Of a DNA stretch of 64,000 nt, positions 1 through 7,741 are shown piece by piece (position 1 is the first letter of the stretch; each line of letters opens with the position of its first letter). The position numbers and the translations under genes were made by a program. The DNA comes from Granulibacter bethesdensis (GTDB lineage Bacteria > Pseudomonadota > Alphaproteobacteria > Acetobacterales > Acetobacteraceae): contig NZ_CP018194.1 in assembly GCF_001889545.1 (NCBI RefSeq), positions 2,674,878 to 2,738,877 of the forward strand, given 5' to 3'. The notes beneath the pieces are model-generated. The model saw only the letters and a program-made list of their open reading frames with translations, searched no databases and was not told the DNA's origin.

Positions 1-113
1 GACGACGTTCAATGCATGCTGACGTATCGCGGGTATCCATGGCTTCCAGCACAGGCGTTTCCCTTTCTGTTGCATATCGTGCCGCTTTGCGGAGAATCAC
101 CTTGCGGCATATT

Positions 114-132
114 GCAATTGATATTCATTCCT
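114..132. promoter_or_regulatory. Candidate Fur box upstream of the MFS/fhuF pair
   Basis: The 146 bp before the MFS gene hold no gene I can support. They contain a segment around GATATTCATTCCT that matches the 19-bp Fur consensus at about 12 of 19 positions by eye. A match this loose is expected many times by chance in 64 kb. It is listed only because it sits 15 bp before an operon containing a FhuF-type siderophore-iron reductase. Confidence 0.3.
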
Positions 133-146
133 AATTTAATGCCAAA

Positions 147-1430
147 ATGCAACCCCGAAACACCTCCCTCTCCGCGGGCATCAGCCCTGCTGATCCAGCA
201 TCGCCCGATGCGATCACTTTGTCGTGCTCAGATCGTCTCGGCTTTGCTTCGCTTGTCTGCTGTGTAGGGCTGACGCAATCATCATTGATTGCATTTCTGC
301 CGATTTTATCGAGCAAAACAGGATTATCTGTTCTGTCACTTGGTATTGTTACCAGCTGTGGAATGCTGGCCATGCTTGGTGGTGCGCCTCTGGCAGGATG
401 GTTGAGCGATCGGGCCGGTCGACGCCAGACTTTGATGGCCTGCCTTGCCATTTTCTGCGTAGCCCAGCTTTTTCTGGCGGGCATTGTATCAGCGGCGATG
501 AACGGGACTTTAACCCCTTCACTCTGTCTCGGACTGTTGATGATATGCCGTCTGTTACATGGCATCGCGACAGGTGGCCTGCTTCCAGTGGCACAGGCCT
601 GGGTCGCTGATCTGACCGGAATTCAAGGTCGTATGGCGGGGCTTGCCGCCATCAGCGCCGGGTTCAGTGCCGGTCGGCTGGCAGGTCCGCTGCTGGTCTC
701 GGCCACTTTACCGCTGGGGGCCACGATGCCGCTCTGGATCATGGCGCTGCTGCCCCTGCCACTCGGCAGCATCCTGTTGCGCCGCCCGCCCCCGGAAAGC
801 GGTCATAGGAACATCAGGCCCCGATCAGGGACTGCATGCTGGCGCGATCCGGCGATTCGGCGGTTGCTGATATTGGCCGCCATCGTCAACATTGCTTTTG
901 GCACCTTGCATTTCGTGCTTGGCCCCTTGTTCCAGCACAGGCTGGGCTGGACCGCACAGTTGGCCGGAATCAGGCTGGGCTGGATCACCGCCCTGATGGC
1001 AGCCCTGATGCTGGCAAACCAGATGAGCGTCATTCCCCGTCTGACCGCATGGCCCCGGCACACTCTGGCGGTCGGCATAGCCGTGATCTGGCTATCCGCA
1101 CTCTGTCTGACCTGCGGACAGAGCGTGTGGAGCCTCGGGGCCGGTGTCTGCCTGCTCGGGCAAGGGCTGGCCTTAGCGGGTCCGGCCTGCGCGGCCCTGG
1201 TCAGCATTGCCGCCGGAGGAAGACAGGGGGCTGCCTCCGGGCTGTTATCCTCCGTTCTGACGCTGGGGTATGCTGCGGGAGCCACGCTGGGCGGTTTTCT
1301 GTTCACCCTGGGCAATGCATGGCCCGCTGCGACCGCCCTGGTGATCCTGCCGCTGATCCTGCCGTTTTTCCCGCTCCGGGAATCATGGACAAAGCCGTCC
1401 GATAATCGGCAGATAGCAGGTGATGCGTAA
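147..1430 (+). CDS. MFS transporter, probably siderophore-related
   Basis: Inner-membrane major facilitator superfamily protein of 427 residues, the usual size for a 12-helix carrier. The family signature loop between helices 2 and 3 is visible as GWLSDRAGRRQTL (about residues 84-96), and hydrophobic segments follow throughout. The gene overlaps the start of the fhuF-like gene by 8 bases, so the two are probably co-transcribed. That partner suggests a role in siderophore export or ferric-siderophore uptake; this is inference from context, since the substrate cannot be read from the sequence. The ATG at 147 has only a weak Shine-Dalgarno sequence, so the start is moderately sure. Confidence 0.85.
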   Translation: MQPRNTSLSAGISPADPASPDAITLSCSDRLGFASLVCCVGLTQSSLIAFLPILSSKTGLSVLSLGIVTSCGMLAMLGGAPLAGWLSDRAGRRQTLMACLAIFCVAQLFLAGIVSAAMNGTLTPSLCLGLLMICRLLHGIATGGLLPVAQAWVADLTGIQGRMAGLAAISAGFSAGRLAGPLLVSATLPLGATMPLWIMALLPLPLGSILLRRPPPESGHRNIRPRSGTACWRDPAIRRLLILAAIVNIAFGTLHFVLGPLFQHRLGWTAQLAGIRLGWITALMAALMLANQMSVIPRLTAWPRHTLAVGIAVIWLSALCLTCGQSVWSLGAGVCLLGQGLALAGPACAALVSIAAGGRQGAASGLLSSVLTLGYAAGATLGGFLFTLGNAWPAATALVILPLILPFFPLRESWTKPSDNRQIAGDA

Positions 1431-2181
1431 AGACGAAGACATAGCGGCATGGTGCGAGGCACGTATGGCCTCTCCTGCCGATTTTTCTCCGGCTGATGGC
1501 GTGGACGTCTCCCTGCTGACACGGCGGGAGACACTGGCCCCCGGTATAGAGCGATTCGCCAAAACCCTGCCTGCAGGCGCCGATCCACGCGCCATCGGGT
1601 CACTCTGGAGCAAGGCCTACACGCGGGCCGTGCTACCATCGCTGTTTATTCTGGCCATTCGGGACGGGCGCAACGCGCTTGATCCCGCACAGGCCGTGCC
1701 GCCCGGACTGGTTCTGCTCAAGGATCGCCCGGATCAACTGGCACTGGATGCAGCCCTCCCGCCACGCCAAACGCCTGAGCAGATCATGACCATCGCGCTG
1801 GGGCAGCATATGCAAAGCGTGTTCACCGCGTTGCGGGACTGCACTGGCCTTTCCCCGCGCGTGGCATGGTCCAATGCGGGCAACATGGCTGATTTCCTGT
1901 TCCGCCGCATGGCCGAAACGCCATCATTGGCCGATCAGGCCGCGCAGTATGAGGCCCTGATCATGGAGCCACGCCAGACCCCGTGGTTTCCACGCCAGAA
2001 CTGGCTGCATGCACCATTGCGAACCGTCTCTGTCATACTGGACGGAGAAGCGGTTCCGCTGCGTCAGCGGCGGATCTGCTGCCTGCGGGACAGGGTGCCG
2101 GGCATGACGCTTTGCTCCACCTGCCCCAGATTATCGGAGGCAGAGCGCCGCGCGCTGGTCGGTCAACGGCACCGCCACTGA
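1423..2181 (+). CDS. fhuF: Siderophore-iron reductase, FhuF family
   Basis: Cytoplasmic or membrane-associated protein that reduces ferric iron in siderophores so that the metal can be released. The 252-residue product ends in a cysteine cluster of the form CC-x10-C-x2-C (CCLRDRVPGMTLCSTC), the [2Fe-2S] signature of E. coli FhuF. The rest of the chain is weakly conserved, as is normal for this family. The start is either GTG at 1420 or the adjacent ATG at 1423; I chose ATG. The 8-base overlap with the MFS gene implies translational coupling. Presence of the full cysteine set argues for an active enzyme. Confidence 0.82.
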   Translation: MRKDEDIAAWCEARMASPADFSPADGVDVSLLTRRETLAPGIERFAKTLPAGADPRAIGSLWSKAYTRAVLPSLFILAIRDGRNALDPAQAVPPGLVLLKDRPDQLALDAALPPRQTPEQIMTIALGQHMQSVFTALRDCTGLSPRVAWSNAGNMADFLFRRMAETPSLADQAAQYEALIMEPRQTPWFPRQNWLHAPLRTVSVILDGEAVPLRQRRICCLRDRVPGMTLCSTCPRLSEAERRALVGQRHRH

Positions 2182-2200
2182 TCCTGTCCACGTGCCCCTG

Positions 2201-2371
2201 TCAGGCAGGCAAAGCGTAATGAGCGGCCGTTTCCGGCGTATACTCATCACCCCCTATTTCATCCGGGGCGCCAAACTCCAGAGTATCGTCCAGCAATCGT
2301 GGCGCCGCTGGCCGGTTTGCGGCCATCAGGCTGACAAGGGTGGCAGTGCCAAGTGAAAAAGTGCGTTCCAT
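2201..2371 (-). CDS. Small hypothetical protein under a Fur-type promoter
   Basis: A 56-codon frame starting MERTFSLGTATLVSLM and ending HYALPA. It is acidic in its second half, has no cysteine and no signal peptide, and matches no family I recognise. A GGAG sequence lies 6 bases before the ATG. About 27 bp further upstream is a promoter-like pair (TTGCGA, 17 bp, CATACT) whose spacer is occupied by a strong Fur-box match. This combination of promoter, operator, ribosome binding site and open frame makes a real iron-repressed gene plausible. It faces the fhuF gene convergently, with 19 bp between them. It could also be an untranslated or non-functional transcript; codon evidence is thin at this length. 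Confidence 0.5.
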   Translation of the reverse strand: MERTFSLGTATLVSLMAANRPAAPRLLDDTLEFGAPDEIGGDEYTPETAAHYALPA

Positions 2372-2397
2372 CACACGCTCCAGCCGGTGATCTGCCG

Positions 2398-2426
2398 AGT
2401 ATGTCGATAATGATAGTGATTCGCAA
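2398..2426 (-). promoter_or_regulatory. Promoter with overlapping Fur box
   Basis: Read on the minus strand, -35 TTGCGA (2421-2426) and -10 CATACT (2398-2403) are 17 bp apart. The + strand bases 2406-2424 (GATAATGATAGTGATTCGC) match the classical Fur box GATAATGATAATCATTATC at 15 of 19 positions and fill the spacer. That is the usual geometry for Fur repression. It points at the 56-codon minus-strand gene. The hydrogenase-like operon starts 176 bp away on the other side and could also be affected. Confidence 0.7.
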
Positions 2427-2599
2427 CTAAAGACTGCTCGACCGGCGGTAAAAAGGGGAATAGCCGTCTCGGCGCGTATCCAGCTAAATTCAACAGGAAG
2501 ATGCTTCCGTGATGACGAGGCTCCCGGCTATGTTTTTGCGGTGATCACATGCACCGTTTTTCAATCGCGCCTGACCTGTCCCTGTAAAGGGTTGTAGGC

Positions 2600-4723
2600 A
2601 TGGCCATTCTGCCCATCCTGCTCTGCGCCTTTGCCTGCCTGGGACTGGCGGGCGAAAGGCTGATGGCCGCACCGCCGCGGCAGGATCGCCGGATCCTGCC
2701 GGCACGGCTGAAGCGGCTGATGCTGTGCCACATCGTGCTGTGTGCCGTGGGGGGCATGGCCTGCCTGTCTGTTCTGCTCGGGGGCGCGTCATGGAATGGA
2801 ACAGCATGGGTTGGCGGCGCCCTGCCCGCGCTGGTGTCGGATGCCGTTGCCCTGCGTCTGGGGCTGGACGGATTTTCCGCCTTTACAGCGCTGGCCGGAT
2901 TCTGTGCGCTCGGGCTGGCCAGCGCCACCGGGCTGGATCGACCCGGAGGAGGAGCCACGCGGCTGGCCTTTGTAACAGCCGCGTTGATGCTGACCGTCAT
3001 GGCAGCCGATGTCATGACACTGGCAGGAGGCATCGCCTTGCTTTTCGTCGCCCTGTGGGCCTGCCCTACGCATGACGGCCCTACGCATGACGGCCCTACG
3101 CATGACGGGGCGTCCCCCGGCACGGAAACGAACACGTTCAGCCCGGCCCATACCCCGCCCCATTCGGGGAATGCGGCCGCCATTGTAGGGATTCCGCTGC
3201 TGATCATCTCTACGGTCATGCTGATGCAGCACGTCTCTCCCGCAGGCAGGGGGCCGGTACAGGGCGTCGAGTCAGCCAGACCGCTGGTCTGGATTGCCCT
3301 GTTACTGCTGACCATCGTCGTTCTGACGACGATGGCCGCCCTGCGTGCCCCCTCCTCCGAGCTATCCCGGATCGTGACAGAGGAGCACACGTCCGGGCCG
3401 GAACCGGCGGCCCCGGACCTTGCCACCCTTACCCCTGCTTTGCCGGTACAGCGCAGCCCGGCCCCGGCCCTTGCCACGCCGGCGCAGATCGTCCGGCCTG
3501 CTTTGCAGGTGATTGTGCCGGTTTATCTGCTCGGACGGCTGGGACTCGATTTCCTGCGTAAGGCGGGGGGACCGGGAGAAAGCACTCCACTGATGCTGGC
3601 CGGAGCCATTCTGGCCCTGGCCGGTGGAATCAGCACCTTGCGGGGACGCAGCATTGGCCGCTGCGTGAATGGAATGGCGGACAGCCAGACCGGTCTTGCG
3701 ATTCTGGGCTGCGGGCTGGCCGTGGCCGCCATGGCGGTTGATCTGCCCGATCTTGCCAGCCTTGCCCTGGCTTCCGTCCTGATCATCGTCCTGTCTGCCG
3801 CCCTGCTGATGCCAGTGTTGGGGACCGGAACCACACTGATCGAGGAAGGGGCCGGCACCACCATGCTGGACCGGCTTGGCGGCATCATCATCGGGATGCC
3901 ACGCATCGCCCTGCTGACCGGCGCAGCCTGCCTGGCCGGCGCAATGCTGCCGCCTTCCCCGCTTTATGCCGGGCGTTGGATGCTGGTTCAGGCCCTGATC
4001 GGCGGGCAGAGAATTCAGGACGCCGGTCTGGATGCCTTGCTGACGCTCGGGCTGGTCGCTACGGCACTGGCCTCGGGATTGGGAATAGCAGCGGTGCTGC
4101 GCCTGATCTGCATCGCCATTCTCGGCCGCCCCCGTGCGCCACGGGCCGCCGCCAGCACGGAGCCGCGCCGTCCCGCCGGGCTACGGGCCATGCAGGCAGG
4201 GCTTGCGGCCTGTATCGTGTCAGGGCTGATCCCCGGCCCTGTCCTGCACCTCCTGCACGGGGCGCTGGCAGTGCTGTGCGGTCATACCATGGATGATCGG
4301 ACTGGCTGGATCGGGATCAGCGCGCAGGTCGACAGCATGCTGAGCTACACCCCGTTGTGGATCGCGCTGGCGCTGATCTGCGGCACCGCCCTGCTGCGGC
4401 ACTTCCTGCACGGGCGGCGCAGCACGACCCGGAATGCCGCGCCATGGAATGATGGCGATGCACCGGCACCACCCTGGCTACCCTTCGGCGATCCGGCCAC
4501 CCAGCCCGATCCTGATTCGGTGGCCGATACTTTCCTGGCCCCGCTGCCGCCCCTGAAACCCACCCATCCGGCCCTGTCCGGCCTGCAGTCGCTGCTGCGG
4601 ATGATCCTGACAGCCAGGCTGCCGGGTCGGGCAGAACGTTTCATCCCGGCCGGGGCCTCTGTCGGGCTGCTGGCAGTGCTCTGCCTGCTGCTGGCCATGG
4701 CCGCTCTGGAGGCACGGCCATGA
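2600..4723 (+). CDS. Hydrogenase-4 subunit B-like membrane protein (HyfB/NuoL-type)
   Basis: 707-residue polytopic membrane protein, related by size, hydropathy and gene order to the antiporter-like subunit HyfB/HycC (about 600-670 residues) of formate hydrogenlyase. It is the first gene of a six-gene operon and overlaps the next gene by ATGA. Around residues 133-153 the helix that carries a conserved glutamate in HyfB/NuoL reads DVMTLAGGIALLFVALWAC, with no glutamate. That is a by-eye alignment and needs checking. Directly after it are three perfect PTHDG repeats (residues 156-170), followed by a long Pro/Thr-rich loop. A further hydrophilic loop near residues 255-295 is also longer than I expect. 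Normal proton-pump function is doubtful. Confidence 0.75.
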   Translation: MAILPILLCAFACLGLAGERLMAAPPRQDRRILPARLKRLMLCHIVLCAVGGMACLSVLLGGASWNGTAWVGGALPALVSDAVALRLGLDGFSAFTALAGFCALGLASATGLDRPGGGATRLAFVTAALMLTVMAADVMTLAGGIALLFVALWACPTHDGPTHDGPTHDGASPGTETNTFSPAHTPPHSGNAAAIVGIPLLIISTVMLMQHVSPAGRGPVQGVESARPLVWIALLLLTIVVLTTMAALRAPSSELSRIVTEEHTSGPEPAAPDLATLTPALPVQRSPAPALATPAQIVRPALQVIVPVYLLGRLGLDFLRKAGGPGESTPLMLAGAILALAGGISTLRGRSIGRCVNGMADSQTGLAILGCGLAVAAMAVDLPDLASLALASVLIIVLSAALLMPVLGTGTTLIEEGAGTTMLDRLGGIIIGMPRIALLTGAACLAGAMLPPSPLYAGRWMLVQALIGGQRIQDAGLDALLTLGLVATALASGLGIAAVLRLICIAILGRPRAPRAAASTEPRRPAGLRAMQAGLAACIVSGLIPGPVLHLLHGALAVLCGHTMDDRTGWIGISAQVDSMLSYTPLWIALALICGTALLRHFLHGRRSTTRNAAPWNDGDAPAPPWLPFGDPATQPDPDSVADTFLAPLPPLKPTHPALSGLQSLLRMILTARLPGRAERFIPAGASVGLLAVLCLLLAMAALEARP
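3064..3108 (+). repeat. Three perfect 15-bp tandem repeats coding PTHDG
   Basis: The unit CCCTACGCATGACGG occurs three times without a mismatch, in frame, inside the HyfB-like gene. The repeat encodes a His/Asp-containing loop just outside a predicted transmembrane helix. Because the unit is a multiple of three bases, copy number can vary without a frameshift. Confidence 0.9.
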
Positions 4724-5643
4724 CGGGAAGCTTCTTTTCCCCCGGACTGTATATCGTGCTGCACCTCATCCTGCTGGCCCTGCTGGCACCGCTGGTGACC
4801 GGGATCATCACCAGCATCCGCATCAGGGCCAGTGGAGGCGGCTGGCTGTCTCCCCTCGCGCCTTACACATGGCTCCGGGCGACGATAAAGCACGGCATCG
4901 TCATTCCCGCGCAGGCAACCAGCCTGTTCTTGCTCCTGCCATGCGTCTCCCTGATTGCAACCGCGCTGGCCGCCTTTCTGACGCCTTCCTTTCTGATCGA
5001 TGGCCCTGTGACCGGAGGGGGTGACGCCATCCTCATCCTGGGCCTGCTGTCACTGTCCCTGATCGCCAGAGTGATGGGGAGCATGGATACGGGGCTGAGC
5101 CAGAACAGCATTGGCACGCTGCGACAGGGCGGGGAGGCTGGCTGGATGGAGCTGATCGTGACCCTCAGCCTCTCCGCCCTGACGATGCTGGGCGGAAACC
5201 CGGTCCTGACAGCCCTGCATACGACCGGGATGATGCCCGGTGGCGCCTTGCTGATCTCACTGCTGCTGCCCGGCCTGTGCCTTGCCGCGCTGGCCGGCGC
5301 AGGGATGTTGGGCACGCCATCGGATGACATGGCGCATCTCTCCGGCCCGCTGCTGGCCATGGCTTCTTATGAACAGTCCCTGCGTCTGCTGACCTGGATC
5401 AGCATCATGGCGGTCGTGTTTCTGCCTTTTGGCATGATCTCCCTTCAGGCCGGCCTCCTGCACTGGGGCTTCGCCATTCTGACATGGGGGGGCAAAATCC
5501 TGTTTCTCGCCGTCCTGCTGGGTCTGGCGCAGGCGCGGCTGCCTTTTCCGGCGGCCGGACGGGGGGCTGCGTTCCTTCTGCTGGGCAGCGTCTTTACCCT
5601 TCTGGCCGTCCTGTGCCTGCTGGCGGGACAATATCCGGCATGA
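4720..5643 (+). CDS. Formate hydrogenlyase subunit 4-like protein (HyfC/NuoH-type)
   Basis: 307-residue membrane protein occupying the position of HyfC/HycD (about 307-322 residues), homologous to NuoH, the helix bundle that joins the peripheral arm to the antiporter subunits. Typical features are the early helix LYIVLHLILLALLAPLVTGI and the stretch ARVMGSMDTGLSQNSIGTLR, which resembles the cytoplasmic loop of HycD. The start overlaps the stop of the HyfB-like gene by four bases, and its own stop overlaps the next gene in the same way. I have not identified the conserved acidic quinone-channel residues of NuoH here. Confidence 0.75.
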   Translation: MTGSFFSPGLYIVLHLILLALLAPLVTGIITSIRIRASGGGWLSPLAPYTWLRATIKHGIVIPAQATSLFLLLPCVSLIATALAAFLTPSFLIDGPVTGGGDAILILGLLSLSLIARVMGSMDTGLSQNSIGTLRQGGEAGWMELIVTLSLSALTMLGGNPVLTALHTTGMMPGGALLISLLLPGLCLAALAGAGMLGTPSDDMAHLSGPLLAMASYEQSLRLLTWISIMAVVFLPFGMISLQAGLLHWGFAILTWGGKILFLAVLLGLAQARLPFPAAGRGAAFLLLGSVFTLLAVLCLLAGQYPA

Positions 5644-6341
5644 CCATCACACCAGGCACCGTTTTCCTCCCGCTTCTGGCGATGATTCTGTTCTCAGCCA
5701 TGATCGCCGCGCTCTGTACCAGGCTTCGGGCCGCGCGACAGGTCGTGCTGGCCCAGACCATGCTGGTGACAATCGTGGCCGCGATGAATGCCTTGTTAAC
5801 GGCTTTCTGTCTGCCTGATCGTCCGGCCTGGCCCATGGCCGGAGTTGCTCTCACGGTGCTTCTGGCAGGATTGTTTCTTGGGCAAAGATGGCGGAGCAGG
5901 TCGCTCGCCCTGTCATCAGAACCGGATCTCAAAACCGGTCAGCCAACCCTGCCCGATACGGTCTGGATGATAGGAACCGGCCTGATTATCGCCCTGGTCG
6001 TCTCCGGCGGCATCGGATTAACGCCCATTGTCTCTCACGCTCCGGTATCCACCGCGACGCTATCCACATCACTGCCCGATCCCGCAACGGTGATCGCCAT
6101 CAGCCTGACGATGGGGATGCTGTCTCTGCTCTGGCTGGCCCGTGACAGCAGGGTCGATTTCCTCGGTCCGGCACTGCTTCAGGCCGGGCTGGCAATCGCA
6201 CTGGTCATGAGTGCACTGGATATTCACCGGCTGATGCCGCTCTACAGTCTGCTGGGCCTGCTGCCCGCCCTGCTGACGGAGGAAGCCTTCCGCCTCCTGC
6301 GCCAGCGGGAAGCACGGGCTGAGACGGAGGCTGCACCATGA
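5640..6341 (+). CDS. Hydrogenase-4 subunit E-like membrane protein (HyfE)
   Basis: 233-residue, almost entirely hydrophobic protein with about seven predicted membrane helices, close to the 216 residues of E. coli HyfE. HyfE is a NuoK-like plus extra-helix subunit of the membrane arm. The ATG at 5640 overlaps the previous stop codon (ATGA). A longer open frame reaching back to 5484 exists, but it would run deep inside the HyfC-like gene and is unlikely. The call rests mostly on length, hydropathy and operon position. Confidence 0.68.
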   Translation: MTITPGTVFLPLLAMILFSAMIAALCTRLRAARQVVLAQTMLVTIVAAMNALLTAFCLPDRPAWPMAGVALTVLLAGLFLGQRWRSRSLALSSEPDLKTGQPTLPDTVWMIGTGLIIALVVSGGIGLTPIVSHAPVSTATLSTSLPDPATVIAISLTMGMLSLLWLARDSRVDFLGPALLQAGLAIALVMSALDIHRLMPLYSLLGLLPALLTEEAFRLLRQREARAETEAAP

Positions 6342-7741
6342 CGGATCATGCCCCCGATTGGCTTTCCCTTCTGACCGATCCGGCATGGTGGCCATGGCTG
6401 CTGCCACTGCCGTCGCTGTTGACCGCCGCACTGAGCATGGCGCTGTCCGGCTGGCAGGGAGCAGCCTGGGCCGGTCTGGTATCAGCCTGTCTGACGCTGG
6501 GCTTGGCAGGGGGATTGGCAGCGGGATTGGCAGGAGGGCTGGCAGGGGCTTCATTGACCGCCATGTCCGCTGATCCGGCCGCGGGAGGAGCATTGCTGAC
6601 GGCCCTGATCAGCGTGATGGCCGCCACAGCCTGGCTTGGCTGGTGCGCGGATGAGGTCGCTGCCATGCGTATCTCCCTCACCCGGCTGAAAATCCTGGCG
6701 GTCGGGCAGCAAACCGCGTTGGCGGGAATTCTGCTGGCCTTTGCCCCCTCTCCCTGGGCAGGCTGGGCCGGGATCAGCATCGCCATGGCCGTGCTGACTG
6801 TTCTGGCTGCCTTTTCCCCTTCCGCGGCCATGTCCCGGCGGGGAGAGACGCTGACAGTCGGGATGATGGCCTGTCTGCTGTCCCTGTTCGGCCTGATCAT
6901 CCTTCAGGCGTCCTCCTCCGGTCTCCTTTTCTCCGGACAGGGGCACGGTCTGGTCCGCACCATGCCAGGCCTGATCTGCCTCGCCGCCGGGCTGGCCGTC
7001 CCCGCCGGCCTCGCCCCGGTGCATCAATGGCTGCGGGAGACCGTCAGCGCCCTGCCACCGCCAGGACAAGCGCTGATCACCGGCGGGCTGCCTGCTGCCG
7101 CCCTGCTGTTCATGCTGAAACAGTCCGGCGCGGGCATGCCGCCTTTTATCTATGGCACGCTGGGGATTCTCTCCGTACTGGCCGGTGCGGTGCTGGCGAT
7201 CCGCTGCGGCTTCACCCTTTCATGGCGCTGGAGCGGACCACTCTCCTGTCTCGGCGGCGGCTGTCTGGCGGGTGGGAGTCAGGGTCTGCTCTATCCGGCG
7301 CTCGGGCTGCTGGCCCTGAGCGCCTGTCTGCTGCTCGACGGCCGAGCACGGCAGGTGGGAGCTGTCTCCGACCATACACCCTCCCCGCAGGGACATGGCG
7401 GGTTGGATGCATTGCGACTCGCGGCCCGTTTCAGTCTGGCGGGGCTGCCGGGGGGCACTCTGGCGGGACTGATCACCCTGCTGTCCGGGACTGCCCTGAC
7501 GCATCCTCTTCTGGCCCTGCTGCTGGCGGCCGGGCTTGGAAGCAATGGCTATGCGCTGCTCCGTCAGGCGCCGATGCTGCGACCCGCCCGAAGGCCGCCG
7601 ACACCCTCCCGCGCCTGTCTGCCGCTTGATATGACCGCAACCCTGCCCGCCCTGATTCTGCTGCTGACCTGCATCCTGCTGGGGCTTGGCAATGGGCCAT
7701 CCCGCTGGTTCGCCTCTGCTGCCGCTGCGGTGACACAATGA
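6338..7741 (+). CDS. Hydrogenase-4 subunit F-like membrane protein (HyfF/NuoN-type)
   Basis: 467-residue polytopic protein, second antiporter-like subunit of the cluster (E. coli HyfF is about 526 residues). The region VPAGLAPVHQWLRETVSALPPP (about residues 218-239) resembles the FPLHxWLPDAH motif found in NuoL/M/N-type subunits, with the final DAH replaced. A run of GLAGGLAAGLAGGLAG near residues 52-67 forms a glycine-zipper helix. The conserved glutamate of the fifth helix is not evident in the aligned stretch WAGISIAMAVL. Both ends overlap the neighbouring genes by ATGA. Confidence 0.7.
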   Translation: MTDHAPDWLSLLTDPAWWPWLLPLPSLLTAALSMALSGWQGAAWAGLVSACLTLGLAGGLAAGLAGGLAGASLTAMSADPAAGGALLTALISVMAATAWLGWCADEVAAMRISLTRLKILAVGQQTALAGILLAFAPSPWAGWAGISIAMAVLTVLAAFSPSAAMSRRGETLTVGMMACLLSLFGLIILQASSSGLLFSGQGHGLVRTMPGLICLAAGLAVPAGLAPVHQWLRETVSALPPPGQALITGGLPAAALLFMLKQSGAGMPPFIYGTLGILSVLAGAVLAIRCGFTLSWRWSGPLSCLGGGCLAGGSQGLLYPALGLLALSACLLLDGRARQVGAVSDHTPSPQGHGGLDALRLAARFSLAGLPGGTLAGLITLLSGTALTHPLLALLLAAGLGSNGYALLRQAPMLRPARRPPTPSRACLPLDMTATLPALILLLTCILLGLGNGPSRWFASAAAAVTQ

